NCBI GenBank assembly: GCA_015068245.1
Contig: SVKU01000014.1
Span: forward strand, 1-62,793
Direction of reading: 5' to 3'
Origin: Oscillospiraceae bacterium
Lineage (GTDB): Bacteria; Bacillota; Clostridia; Oscillospirales; Oscillospiraceae
Length of the DNA stretch: 62,793 nucleotides
The notes beneath the pieces were generated by a model. It saw nothing but the letters and a program-made list of their open reading frames with translations, was not told the origin of the DNA and made no database searches. The first letter of the stretch is position 1. The number at the start of each line of letters is the position of its first letter. The position numbers and the translations under genes were made by a program. This document shows, piece by piece, positions 37,773 through 47,037 of this stretch.

Positions 37773-39974
37773 ATGGACGAAACAAAAGAGTACGACGTAA
37801 TTGAAGGCAATGTTGCGGCAATAGTTTATCAGAACAGGGAAAACGGATACACAGTGCTGCGGCTCGACAGTGATGATATGGGTGAAGTGACTGTTGTAGG
37901 CACCATACCCATGAGCACCCTTGGAGAAAGGCTTCGCATCACCGGCTGCTGGACACGGCATCAGACCTATGGTCAGCAGATGCAGGCGGAGTTTGTGGAA
38001 CGGCAGCTGCCGGAATCCGCTGACGGAATACTGAGTTTCCTTTCCTCGGGCGTGGTTAAAGGTATAGGACCCAAGACTGCGGAAAAGCTTGTCGCATTGT
38101 TTGGGGACGACACACTGAGAGTTCTCGAAAACGAACCGGAACGCATGACGGTAATACCCGGTGTTACCAATAAGAAAGCAGAGGAGATGTCTCAGGCTTT
38201 CAAAAAACAGGTGGGAGTTCGAATCCTGATGGAATACCTTCAGGAATACGGCCTGCCTGTTCGTCTTGCCATGAAGATTTACGCATCTTTTGGACAGTCG
38301 GCTTTGAACATAGTGAAAGCAAACCCATACATTTTGGCAGATGAGTATTACGGCGCTCAGTTTGATATGGTTGATAGATTTGCGCTTGAATCGGGCATGG
38401 AAGAAGACTGTGCTTTGCGAATTGATGCAGGTGTTAAGTATGAACTGCAGTACAATCAGACAAACGGACATACTTTCCTGCCGAAAGACAAACTTATAGC
38501 TGCAACAGCGTCGCTGCTTTCCCTTGACGCCGGGGATATTGAACAGTCTGTAGACAGGCTTTGTGATGACGGAACACTCATAAATGAACAGATAGGAAAC
38601 GCTGATGCCGTCTTCACCGCTTCCATGCATGATGCTGAGGATTTTGTGTCACAAAGGCTGAAATACCTTGCAGAATTCAAAGAGAACGCAGGAATAAATA
38701 TCGAAAAATACATAGACAGAATTGAAAAACAGCAGGGGATTTCCTTTGCGGACAAGCAGCGTGAAGCTATTGCCATGGCTGCGGAAAGCCGTCTTATGCT
38801 GCTTACCGGAGGACCCGGAACCGGTAAAACCACAACAGTGCGGGGAATAATTGACCTGTTCGATGCACTGGAACTGAAAACACTTCTTGCAGCACCCACA
38901 GGACGTGCGGCAAAGCGCATGAGTGAACTGTGTGGTCGTGATGCAGTGACAATTCATCGACTGCTGGAAGTACAGTTTTCAGGCGAAGATGGTGAAATGG
39001 CGTTTTACCACGACGAAAGCGATCCCCTTGATGCAGATGCTGTTATCGTTGACGAAACTTCAATGGTTGACATAACATTAGCAAGAGCACTTCTGTGTGC
39101 GCTTCGACCTCAGTGCAGAATAGTATTTGTTGGTGACCCCAATCAGCTGCCGTCAGTCGGTCCGGGTAATTTTTTGTCAGACATGATCCGCAGCAAAAGG
39201 ATCCCCTGTATTGCGCTGACTGAAGTTTTCCGTCAGGCAAGCCAGAGTCTTATAGTACTCAATGCGCATCGGATAAACAACGGTGAAATGCCGGAGCTTA
39301 CTGTTAAAAATAAAGACTTCTTTTTCATGAAGCGACGTTCCGCTGATGCGCTTATATCCACCATAGTTGAGCTTTGCAATGAGCGTTTGCCGAAAAATAT
39401 GGGGATTGAAACCAATCAGATACAGGTTCTTTCGCCTACCAGAAAGGGAGACGCAGGCACTGTAAACCTTAATGTGCGGCTTCAGGAAGTCATCAATCCG
39501 TCGGCACCAAATAAAAAGGAGAAGGCCTACGGCTCATATATTTTCCGTGAAGGCGATCGTGTCATGCAGATAAAAAACAATTATGACATCATGTGGACAC
39601 GGGGCAGTGAGATCGGCAGCGGAATTTTTAACGGTGACGTTGGTCGGATAGAGTCTATCGATATTCAAAATGAAGTCCTTTATATCAATTTTGACGAAAG
39701 AAAAACGGCGTATTCTTTTGATATGCTTTCGGAACTCGAACTTGCCTATGCCATGACTGTTCACAAGGCTCAGGGCAGTGAATACAGGGCTGTAATAATG
39801 TCGGCATATGCTGTGCCTGCGATGCTTAAGGCAAGAAACCTGTTTTATACTGCAGTTACTCGTGCCAGAGAACTGCTGATAATCGTGGGTGATGAGGAAG
39901 TCCTTTATCAGATGGTTCAAAATGACAAACAGCGTAAGCGTTACAGCGGGCTGAAGGTTCGGTTGACCAAATGA
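37773..39974 (+). CDS. recD2: ATP-dependent RecD2-like DNA helicase
   Basis: A 733-residue superfamily 1B 5'-3' helicase. It has the RecD2 N-terminal OB-like and helix-hairpin-helix regions (GVVKGIGPKTAEKL), Walker A GGPGTGKTT at about 345-353, VDETSMVD (motif II), VGDPNQLPSVGPG (motif III) and the C-terminal LAYAMTVHKAQGSEYRAVI. RecD2 acts outside a RecBCD complex in repair and fork maintenance. It overlaps comFC by four bases. Confidence 0.95.
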   Translation: MDETKEYDVIEGNVAAIVYQNRENGYTVLRLDSDDMGEVTVVGTIPMSTLGERLRITGCWTRHQTYGQQMQAEFVERQLPESADGILSFLSSGVVKGIGPKTAEKLVALFGDDTLRVLENEPERMTVIPGVTNKKAEEMSQAFKKQVGVRILMEYLQEYGLPVRLAMKIYASFGQSALNIVKANPYILADEYYGAQFDMVDRFALESGMEEDCALRIDAGVKYELQYNQTNGHTFLPKDKLIAATASLLSLDAGDIEQSVDRLCDDGTLINEQIGNADAVFTASMHDAEDFVSQRLKYLAEFKENAGINIEKYIDRIEKQQGISFADKQREAIAMAAESRLMLLTGGPGTGKTTTVRGIIDLFDALELKTLLAAPTGRAAKRMSELCGRDAVTIHRLLEVQFSGEDGEMAFYHDESDPLDADAVIVDETSMVDITLARALLCALRPQCRIVFVGDPNQLPSVGPGNFLSDMIRSKRIPCIALTEVFRQASQSLIVLNAHRINNGEMPELTVKNKDFFFMKRRSADALISTIVELCNERLPKNMGIETNQIQVLSPTRKGDAGTVNLNVRLQEVINPSAPNKKEKAYGSYIFREGDRVMQIKNNYDIMWTRGSEIGSGIFNGDVGRIESIDIQNEVLYINFDERKTAYSFDMLSELELAYAMTVHKAQGSEYRAVIMSAYAVPAMLKARNLFYTAVTRARELLIIVGDEEVLYQMVQNDKQRKRYSGLKVRLTK

Positions 39975-40627
39975 ATCTGAAAGATATCAAGCAGTGGGTA
40001 GTTGATCTTCTGTTTCCGCCCAAGTGTGTGTTTTGCCGAAGAATAATGCCGGACAGCAGAAGCTATGTCTGCAGCAGATGCCAAAAGGAACTTCCTTTTA
40101 CAACGGGCAGAGATGTGTTTGTTGAAGGAGAGTTTTTCGACAAAGGCGTAGCACCCTTTTTCTATCGTGACAAAGTTCGTGAATCGGTTCTCAGATTCAA
40201 GTTCTATGGCATGTATTATTATTCCGAAGCCTTTGGAAGCTATATGGCGGACTGTATTTCGGAGCATATTGAACTGCCGGATATAATAACCTGGGTGCCT
40301 GTAAGCAAACAGAGAAAACGTGAGCGTGGCTATGACCAGGCATATTTGTTGGCAGAGTCAGTTTCTGAAAAGCTTGAGATTCCTTTGGCCTTATCGCTGA
40401 AAAAGACTGTCCATAATACAACGCAATCCACCATAAAAGATAAAGAAGCCAGAAAAGCAAATGTTCTTGGTGTTTATGAAATAACCGACCCGGAACCTTT
40501 TATCGGCAAGAGAGTATTGCTGATAGATGATGTTTTTACCACAGGCGCAACCGTTTCGGAATGCTCCAGAATGCTTCTGACAGCAGGAGCAGAAAATGTT
40601 TCCTGCGCAGTATTTGCAAGACGCTGA
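39971..40627 (+). CDS. comFC: ComF-family phosphoribosyltransferase-like protein
   Basis: A 218-residue ComFC/GntX protein: N-terminal zinc ribbon (PKCVFCRRI...YVCSRCQKEL) and a C-terminal PRTase fold with the PRPP-loop VLLIDDVFTTGATVSEC. In competent bacteria ComFC helps handle incoming single-stranded DNA. The mreB promoter lies over its last codons. Confidence 0.92.
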   Translation: MNLKDIKQWVVDLLFPPKCVFCRRIMPDSRSYVCSRCQKELPFTTGRDVFVEGEFFDKGVAPFFYRDKVRESVLRFKFYGMYYYSEAFGSYMADCISEHIELPDIITWVPVSKQRKRERGYDQAYLLAESVSEKLEIPLALSLKKTVHNTTQSTIKDKEARKANVLGVYEITDPEPFIGKRVLLIDDVFTTGATVSECSRMLLTAGAENVSCAVFARR

Positions 40628-40642
40628 TATATGTGATACAAT
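40614..40642 (+). promoter_or_regulatory. mreB promoter
   Basis: TTGCAA (40614-40619), 17-base spacer, TACAAT (40637-40642). The -35 element lies within the comFC coding end. Confidence 0.7.
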
Positions 40643-40671
40643 AATAGGAACTCAGATTTTCGAGGTGTGAA

Positions 40672-41703
40672 ATGGGACTTTTAAGTAAAGATATAGGTAT
40701 CGACCTCGGTACTGCAAATATACTCCTGTATCTGCAGGGAAAGGGCATAGTTCTGCGAGAGCCTTCTGTGGTGGCAATGGACAAAATCACAGGCAAACTG
40801 CTTGCTGTTGGTGAAGGTGCAAAGAATATGCTTGGCAGAACTCCCGGCAACATTCTGGCCATTCGTCCTTTGCGTGAAGGTGTTATCTCCGACTATGAGA
40901 TGACACAGAAAATGCTTGAAGAGATGATAAAGCAGGTCAACGGATTCAGCCTTGTGAAGCCCAGGGTCGTTATTTGCGTACCCAGCGGAATTTCCGAGAT
41001 AGAGGAAAGAGCAGTTGTTGATGCAACGCTGGAAGCCGGCGCAAGGCGAGTATACCTTATTGAAGAACCTGTTGCTGCTGCCCTTGGTGCAGGTATGGAC
41101 ATATCCGGTTCTCAGGGTAAAATGATCGTCGATATTGGCGGCGGAACAACTGATGTGGCCGTGCTTTCGTTGAGTGGTATTGTTGAGTATTCCTCCATAA
41201 AATTTGCGGGAGACTCATATGACGAAGCACTGGTGCGATACGTCCGCAGAAAATATGACCTTCTTATTGGAGATAAAACGGCAGAGGAGATCAAGATATC
41301 TATTGGCTGTGTGTATCCCAGAGATGAAGAAATGGTCACAGTTGTTAAGGGCAGAAACATTAAGACCGGTTTGCCCGATACAGTTTCCATGAGTTCCACC
41401 GAGGTTTTGGAAGCCTATGGGGAAGTGTCAGAAAAGATCGTTGACGCTGTCCATCAGGTTTTGGAAGCAACACCTCCTGAGCTTGTAACAGACATAGCGG
41501 AAACCGGCATCGTACTTACCGGCGGCGGCAGCCTCATGTGGGGCATTGATAAACTGATAGAAAGCAAGACGGGCATACCCACCATTATTGCCGACGATCC
41601 CATGTCCTGCGTTGCTCTTGGCACAGGCCATTCACTGAAATGGATAGGCGAAATGCAGGAGGGCACCATTAACCTTGCCCGAAGAAAGCTTATGGCTGAA
41701 TAA
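40672..41703 (+). CDS. mreB: Actin-like rod-shape protein MreB/Mbl
   Basis: A 343-residue bacterial actin. IGIDLGTANILLYLQGKGIVLREPSVVA (phosphate 1), VVDIGGGTTDVAVLS (phosphate 2) and GIVLTGGGSLMWGID (adenosine) are all present. MreB filaments organise lateral wall synthesis. mreC and mreD are not adjacent, so it is a stand-alone paralogue, perhaps Mbl-like. It is followed directly by a terminator. Confidence 0.95.
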   Translation: MGLLSKDIGIDLGTANILLYLQGKGIVLREPSVVAMDKITGKLLAVGEGAKNMLGRTPGNILAIRPLREGVISDYEMTQKMLEEMIKQVNGFSLVKPRVVICVPSGISEIEERAVVDATLEAGARRVYLIEEPVAAALGAGMDISGSQGKMIVDIGGGTTDVAVLSLSGIVEYSSIKFAGDSYDEALVRYVRRKYDLLIGDKTAEEIKISIGCVYPRDEEMVTVVKGRNIKTGLPDTVSMSSTEVLEAYGEVSEKIVDAVHQVLEATPPELVTDIAETGIVLTGGGSLMWGIDKLIESKTGIPTIIADDPMSCVALGTGHSLKWIGEMQEGTINLARRKLMAE

Positions 41704-41708
41704 AAACC

Positions 41709-41741
41709 AACCCCGAATGCGGAATTCGCATTCGGGGTTTT
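41709..41741. terminator. Terminator between mreB and iorB
   Basis: AACCCCGAATGCG (41709-41721) pairs with CGCATTCGGGGTT (41727-41739), followed by TT. It serves converging genes. Confidence 0.9.
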
Positions 41742-41748
41742 GTATAAC

Positions 41749-42318
41749 TTACATTTCAAATCCGGCTTTGAATGCTGCCAGATTCATTTCTTTTGCTTTG
41801 GCAGGAACCATTTCTGCCACGAGGGCCTCCCAGTCAACTCCGGGAAGGTCAAGAGTTTTTACAAGAGCACCAAGCAGGCAGATGTTCTGTGCTTTGAGGT
41901 TGCCCAGCTCTTCTGCTTTTTCAGAAGCGTTGACTATCTTGACATTGACACCGGCTGCGGTCAGAGCATCGATTGCATCATGGGGATATTCCTCAGCACC
42001 GGTAAGAACAGAAGAGGGCCACATTTCACGGACATCAGTAACAAGGGTTCCGCCCTTTTTCAGGTAAGACAGAGCACGAAGTGCTTCCAGCTTTTCAAAG
42101 GAAACGATAACATCGGCTTCGCCTGCTCCAATATTGGGAGCATATACCTTTTCGCCGTAACGGATCTGAGTGGTAACGCTGCCGCCACGCTGGCTCATGC
42201 CGTGGATCTCGGACATTTTTACGTCGTAACCCAGCTGGGTCAGACCAACAGCAAGGATCTTGGAGGTTAGGATTATACCCTGACCACCAACACCGATAAG
42301 AAGAATATTCTTAGTCAT
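41749..42318 (-). CDS. iorB: Indolepyruvate:ferredoxin oxidoreductase, beta subunit
   Basis: The 189-residue gamma-type domain of 2-oxoacid:ferredoxin oxidoreductases: NILLIGVGGQGIILTSKIL at the start, and SEIHGMSQRGGSVTTQIRYG. With IorA it oxidatively decarboxylates aryl pyruvates to aryl-acetyl-CoA, reducing ferredoxin, in amino-acid fermentation. AAAGGAG precedes ATG 42318. The gap to iorA is 15 bases. Confidence 0.95.
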   Translation of the reverse strand: MTKNILLIGVGGQGIILTSKILAVGLTQLGYDVKMSEIHGMSQRGGSVTTQIRYGEKVYAPNIGAGEADVIVSFEKLEALRALSYLKKGGTLVTDVREMWPSSVLTGAEEYPHDAIDALTAAGVNVKIVNASEKAEELGNLKAQNICLLGALVKTLDLPGVDWEALVAEMVPAKAKEMNLAAFKAGFEM

Positions 42319-42333
42319 TGTAATTCTCCTTTC

Positions 42334-44106
42334 TTATTCAACAACGGAAATTGCGCCGAATTTGCACATCTGCATGCACAGACCGCAGCCGGTACAACCG
42401 TTCTCGTGGGATATTACCACTTTGCCGTTTTCGATGCTCATAGCGGGACAGGCGATCTGCATGCAGGCCTTGCAGGTTACGCACTTATTGGAATCAATAA
42501 CGCAGTGACGGTTACCGTTAGCCTTGATAAAGTCTTTCAGCAAAGCACAGGGACGCTTTGTAATAATAACAAAGGGGCCTTTAACAGCCAGAGCAGCCTT
42601 AACGGCTTCGTTCATGGCAGCCTGATCGATGGGATCGACTACACGGATATATTCGGGAGAAATACCGGTTGCAAGAACCATCTTTTCGATATCGACGGGA
42701 ACAACTTCGTAACCCATAAGGTTTTTGGAAGTGCCGGGGTTTTCCTGATGTCCGGTCATAGCGGTGATGGAGTTATCCAGTATGCAGGCGCAGACATTGG
42801 CACCGGAGTGAACAATGTCGATAAGGCCTGTAATTCCGCTGTGGAAGAAAGTGGAGTCACCCATCATGCCGAAAGCCTTGCGATCGTCTCCGGCCTGCTC
42901 AAGTGCCTTGGCCATACCGATGGTGGTGGAGAAACCGCCGCCCATGCAGATGCACAGGTCAAAGCCTTCCATAGGAGGCTGAACGCCAAGTGAATAGCAG
43001 CCGATATCGCCGCTGCGGACGATTTTGGAAGCGTATTTGCGCAGTGCCTGATAAAATCCACGGTGAGGACAACCGGCGCAAAGCACAGGATTTCTGGCAG
43101 GTACGTTGGATTCTACGCTGTATGTATCCACGTCGTTGCTGCCGAAGAATGCCTTGCGAACTATACCTGCGTCCAGTTCGCCGCAATAGGGAACAACTTC
43201 CTTGCCAAGGCAGTCAAAACCGCAGGCACGGACGTTCTTTTCGATGAAACCGTCACCCTCTTCGATGACGTAAACCTTTTCGACCTGAGAGCAGAACTCT
43301 TTTATGAGCTTTCTGGGCATGGGATTGGTAAGACCAAGCTTCAGGTAAGATGCGTTGTCGCCAAAAACTTCACGGGCATGCTGATAGGAGATGCCGGAGG
43401 TAACAACACCGATAGACTTGTCACCCCATTCTATGCGGTTAAAGGGACAGTCGCAGGCATATTCCTCGATTTCAACAAGAGACTGCTCGTGAACAGCGTG
43501 GCGAACTCTTGCATTGGCAGGCAGCATGGCGTATTTCTTTGCGTTACGTTCGTATTTTGCTATTTTGAAGGCTTCACGTTCGCCCAGCTCAACAAGACCC
43601 TTGGAATGACATACACGGGTGGTCATTCTCAGCAGAACGACAGAATCAAAACGCTCACTCAATTCAAAGGCAGCCTTGGCATAATCCTTACATTCCTGAC
43701 TGTCGGCAGGTTCAAGCAGGATAAGCTTTGCGGCTTCGGCATAATGGCGGTTATCCTGTTCGTTCTGAGAACTGTGGCAGCCGGGATCGTCTGCGGTAAC
43801 GACCACAAGACCTGCGTTGGTGCCGGTGGAACCAACGGTGAACAGTGGGTCGGCCGCTACGTTAAGACCAACGTGCTTCATTGCGGCAAGGCTTCTTGCA
43901 CCGCCGATGGCTCCGCCAATGGCTATCTCGAGAGCAACCTTTTCGTTGCAAGCCCACTGGGAATAGATATCGTCGGTATAGCTTCCGCCGATGTTTTCAA
44001 GTATTTCTGTGCTGGGGGTACCGGGATAAGCAGCAGCTACGGTAACGCCTGCTTCCCAGGCACCGCGGGCGACAGCTTCGTCGCCGGTCATAATTACTTT
44101 TTGCAT
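42334..44106 (-). CDS. iorA: Indolepyruvate:ferredoxin oxidoreductase, alpha subunit
   Basis: A 590-residue thiamine-diphosphate enzyme. Segments: N-terminal pyrimidine-binding domain (EAGVTVAAAYPGTPSTEI), TPP motif region (GDIGCYSLGVQPP to GDSTFFHSGITGL), and a C-terminal 2x[4Fe-4S] ferredoxin module (CVTCKACMQIACP and CTGCGLCMQMCKFG). Requires anaerobic conditions and supports an amino-acid-fermenting lifestyle. ATG 44106 follows AAGGAG. Confidence 0.96.
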   Translation of the reverse strand: MQKVIMTGDEAVARGAWEAGVTVAAAYPGTPSTEILENIGGSYTDDIYSQWACNEKVALEIAIGGAIGGARSLAAMKHVGLNVAADPLFTVGSTGTNAGLVVVTADDPGCHSSQNEQDNRHYAEAAKLILLEPADSQECKDYAKAAFELSERFDSVVLLRMTTRVCHSKGLVELGEREAFKIAKYERNAKKYAMLPANARVRHAVHEQSLVEIEEYACDCPFNRIEWGDKSIGVVTSGISYQHAREVFGDNASYLKLGLTNPMPRKLIKEFCSQVEKVYVIEEGDGFIEKNVRACGFDCLGKEVVPYCGELDAGIVRKAFFGSNDVDTYSVESNVPARNPVLCAGCPHRGFYQALRKYASKIVRSGDIGCYSLGVQPPMEGFDLCICMGGGFSTTIGMAKALEQAGDDRKAFGMMGDSTFFHSGITGLIDIVHSGANVCACILDNSITAMTGHQENPGTSKNLMGYEVVPVDIEKMVLATGISPEYIRVVDPIDQAAMNEAVKAALAVKGPFVIITKRPCALLKDFIKANGNRHCVIDSNKCVTCKACMQIACPAMSIENGKVVISHENGCTGCGLCMQMCKFGAISVVE

Positions 44107-44118
44107 TTTTTGATCTCC

Positions 44119-44367
44119 TTACTTTTCGAGAGCTTTTTCCAGAGCTTTTGACAGCTGGTCGGGGCAAGAGGTATCCTTAAAACCGCAGGTTATTCCTCTC
44201 AGACGACCAATGGCTTCCTTGGCATCCATACCTTCAGCAAGGGCAGAAAGACCTTTTGCGTTGCCATTACAGCCGCCTTCAAAGCTGACGTTGTGTATAA
44301 TTCCGTTTTCTATATCGAATGTGATTTTGCGGGAACACACACCTGAGGGAGTATACTGATAAGTCAT
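44119..44367 (-). CDS. TSCPD-domain protein (TIGR03905-like)
   Basis: An 82-residue single TSCPD domain. The eponymous motif is present near the C terminus (TSCPDQLSKAL), and CSRKITFDIENGIIHNVSFEGGCNGNAKGL is the family core. Larger versions are the C-terminal zinc/B12-associated piece of class II ribonucleotide reductase; the free-standing form has no proven role. It leads the iorAB operon, 12 bases before iorA. Confidence 0.88.
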   Translation of the reverse strand: MTYQYTPSGVCSRKITFDIENGIIHNVSFEGGCNGNAKGLSALAEGMDAKEAIGRLRGITCGFKDTSCPDQLSKALEKALEK

Positions 44368-44400
44368 ATTTATTTACCTCATTTTGTCGATATTAGCACA

Positions 44401-44429
44401 ATTATAGCATTGTATGGAATTTAATTCAA
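44401..44429 (-). promoter_or_regulatory. Promoter of the TSCPD-iorA-iorB operon
   Basis: Minus-strand TTGAAT (44424-44429), 17-base spacer, TATAAT (44401-44406), 33 bases before the ATG at 44367. Confidence 0.8.
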
Positions 44430-44435
44430 TAGTTA

Positions 44436-44553
44436 GAACTGTCATTCCGAACGCCATTTATGGCGGAGGAATCTCCCTCTTGATATGCGACTGCACATCA
44501 AAGAGGGAGATTCCTCATTTAGACTTATATCTTAGATTAGAATGTCGGAATGA
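44436..44553. repeat. Dispersed intergenic repeat, copy 3, with long internal hairpin
   Basis: Starts CTGTCATTCCGAACGCC and ends GAATGTCGGAATGA, so the outer ends are complementary. Inside, 44466-44484 pairs with 44497-44516 (GAGGAATCTCCCTCTT and complement). The whole forms a cruciform-like element of about 115 bases and fills the gap between two divergent/convergent transcription units. It may also terminate the transport operon ending at 44557. Confidence 0.7.
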
Positions 44554-44556
44554 ATA

Positions 44557-47037
44557 TCACATATTTTCCATTATGTAGGTCTGAACTCTGTTCTGGATAA
44601 GGTCAGCAACCTGCTGAGCGGTTTTCTGACCGTCAAAGAATGAAGCTGTTTCTTCGGTGATGATATTGTTTATGGTTTCATCAAACTGATAGCTGCTTCC
44701 TGCGTTTGCGATAACATCAAGAACCTTCTGAACATCAGCTTCTGTCATAGGCTCAAGAACAATTTCGGTGCCATCGTCCAGATACCAGGAGTTCTCATAT
44801 TCGACTTTTTCACCATTCTCGTCTAGGTAATAAGGCGGCTCCATGGCTTCTTTCATCTTTTTGTCAAACACGGCTTTGTTAACGGAGAAGTTCCAGATGG
44901 AGTTTTCCTGATACTCCTCAGACAGCAGATATTTTATAAACTGCCATGCTCCATCGGTTTTTGTGCTTGTGGCCGATACAGACAGCTGACCCTGCCATGA
45001 CATCATATGACCGTTTTTGGTGGAGCAGGGGAAACCAACAAGGGTGAAGTCCTGACCCTGGAGGTATGCACGATACCAGTCAAGGTCATTGAAGGTGCTC
45101 AGATATACATCGCACAGCAATACCTGACGCTGATAAAGCCTTGTGGGATCGGATACATAGACTTCGTTGTCCTCTGAGTTGTAGTCAAATTCTTCGGGGA
45201 AAGCGGCAGCAACCTCAAGCAGCTTAACAAAGTCTTCACCGTTGAAATTGCACTGACCTGTCGTTCTGTCGACATAGTTGTCGTAGCCCATTCTTATACA
45301 ATAGCTCAGGAAAGAACTTCTGGTCATGTAGCGCATGATCTCGGCATCACCTTCCAGAGAACTGTACGCAGCCATCATTTCGTCGAAGGTCCAGCCGGGA
45401 TAATCTCCAACAACATCGCTCAGACCCATGGCCGTCTGGATATAGAAGGAGTTGGCAATGGAATACAGCTTGCCGTCGGTTTCCAGATTTTTGAGAATTC
45501 CGTCAACAAAGAAGTCGCGGTTAACTTCACTGTCGCTGTCGATGAGGGTGTAAAGGTCAAGGAAAACTCCCTTGTCGGCATAGGCAGTAATATCGAAATT
45601 GCTGGCATCTACCATATCGGGAACCTTGCCTGCAAGAATGTCGTTGCCCAGTCTTGTATCGCCGACAGTATAGTCCTCGTTGGTGTTGTACTGGCTATAG
45701 TCAACGGTGGAGATGCGATATGTGGTATTCTGGCGGTTGAAGCTCAGGATCGCACTTCTGATGTTGTAATCGAGATAATCGGTGTATGCATAGGTGATTA
45801 TCTCTCTAACAGGAAGTTCGCTGAAAGGTACCTGATCCAGGGTTACCATCACCTGAGTACCAACAGCTTCATCATAGGTCAGCATGGTGAACTGTTTATC
45901 GGAAATGGCGCACATGTTGTAAGCATTGTTGCCATTGATGTCGCAGTCAAGCCAGTTGAGTATTGGCGTCAGAGTGTTGGTGTCGATCTCATATCCGTAC
46001 AGCACGTTGCCGTCGTGGGTAAAGAAATCGTAAGAAGTGTCGCCTGCGGGCAGCAGATTGTAAAGGTTGTTGCTGTTGGGAATGGAGTAGCTTTCGCCAA
46101 AGGTTTTTGTTTCAACATCAATGGGGCTTATCTCCATGCCGTTTTCGCCCCAGTAGGTGCAGATTATCTTACCGTCGTTGGTGGGGATCATGGAGTTTAT
46201 CCAGGAGTCGGAGGTGATATCAAAGAGAGGGTTGAGTTCGGAATCAAAAGCATAGATGGTCTGATCACTGGTCAGATAAATATTACTGTTGCTGTCCAGT
46301 ACCATCTGATTGAACCAGATATAATCCTGATCCTCGGCCTTAAGTTCACTGAGGTTTGTTGATAAAAGCACGTTGCCCTGGGGATCGCATTTGTAGAGCA
46401 TGTATCGCTCAAAGCTTTCGTCCTCACCGACCATCACAGGAGCTGCAGGTTCAGCTATGGCGATGGCGTTGGTCACAACCTCCATGGCAGGAGCTTCGGT
46501 AACGGCTGCACCGATTATCTCGCCGTCGGCAACGCCATCTTCTGCAATGGCTTCTTCGATTACAGCGTCTACAAAGATATCCTCATCGTAAAAACCTTCC
46601 TCATATACGGGATAGTAATACTCATAAACCAGCAGCCAGAGATTGCCGTCTTTGTCGACCTGGAAATTGTTGTAGCTGCGGTCGATGCCTTCCTCGGACT
46701 GAGGCAGGGAAATGGACTGAAGATCGCTGCCGTCGGGATTCATGGATATCAGCTCGTTGGAGGATACATAGGTTTCTTCGTCCCAGCTGTATGCCATCAT
46801 ATAGTAGCGTCCGTTCTGGTAGCTTATGGTGTTGATGTTGTCGTACCCCTCGGGAATGGGGGAGTAGGTGGCAACGTATCCATAGCCCAGTTCTTCTGCA
46901 AGGGATTTTATTTCCGAGGTCTCGGAATTGGAAGTTGGGTCATTGGAGTTAGTCGAATCATCTTTATTGCACGCTGCCAGGCTCAGAAGCATTGTCAGCA
47001 TCAGCAGCAGGCTTATCAGCTTTGTGAGTTTTTTCAT
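44557..47037 (-). CDS. Lipoprotein: predicted beta-propeller fused to ABC extracellular solute-binding domain
   Basis: An 826-residue lipoprotein (signal MKKLTKLISLL..., lipobox SLAAC, Cys23). Residues about 50-440 contain at least six blade-like repeats of the pattern DxxGNxYLxS...YxxDxxG (for example VDKDGNLWLLV, LDSNSNIYLTS, FTHDGNVLYGY), interrupted by an Ala/Glu-rich insertion near 165-215. Residues about 450-826 match family 1 solute-binding proteins (NDILAGKVPDMVDAS, SYCIRMGYDNYV, SVSATSTKTDGAWQFIKYLLSEEYQ). Family 1 proteins are usually about 430 residues, so this one is double. The start lies 74 bases inside the upstream gene. It ends the operon. Confidence 0.85.
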   Translation of the reverse strand: MKKLTKLISLLLMLTMLLSLAACNKDDSTNSNDPTSNSETSEIKSLAEELGYGYVATYSPIPEGYDNINTISYQNGRYYMMAYSWDEETYVSSNELISMNPDGSDLQSISLPQSEEGIDRSYNNFQVDKDGNLWLLVYEYYYPVYEEGFYDEDIFVDAVIEEAIAEDGVADGEIIGAAVTEAPAMEVVTNAIAIAEPAAPVMVGEDESFERYMLYKCDPQGNVLLSTNLSELKAEDQDYIWFNQMVLDSNSNIYLTSDQTIYAFDSELNPLFDITSDSWINSMIPTNDGKIICTYWGENGMEISPIDVETKTFGESYSIPNSNNLYNLLPAGDTSYDFFTHDGNVLYGYEIDTNTLTPILNWLDCDINGNNAYNMCAISDKQFTMLTYDEAVGTQVMVTLDQVPFSELPVREIITYAYTDYLDYNIRSAILSFNRQNTTYRISTVDYSQYNTNEDYTVGDTRLGNDILAGKVPDMVDASNFDITAYADKGVFLDLYTLIDSDSEVNRDFFVDGILKNLETDGKLYSIANSFYIQTAMGLSDVVGDYPGWTFDEMMAAYSSLEGDAEIMRYMTRSSFLSYCIRMGYDNYVDRTTGQCNFNGEDFVKLLEVAAAFPEEFDYNSEDNEVYVSDPTRLYQRQVLLCDVYLSTFNDLDWYRAYLQGQDFTLVGFPCSTKNGHMMSWQGQLSVSATSTKTDGAWQFIKYLLSEEYQENSIWNFSVNKAVFDKKMKEAMEPPYYLDENGEKVEYENSWYLDDGTEIVLEPMTEADVQKVLDVIANAGSSYQFDETINNIITEETASFFDGQKTAQQVADLIQNRVQTYIMENM

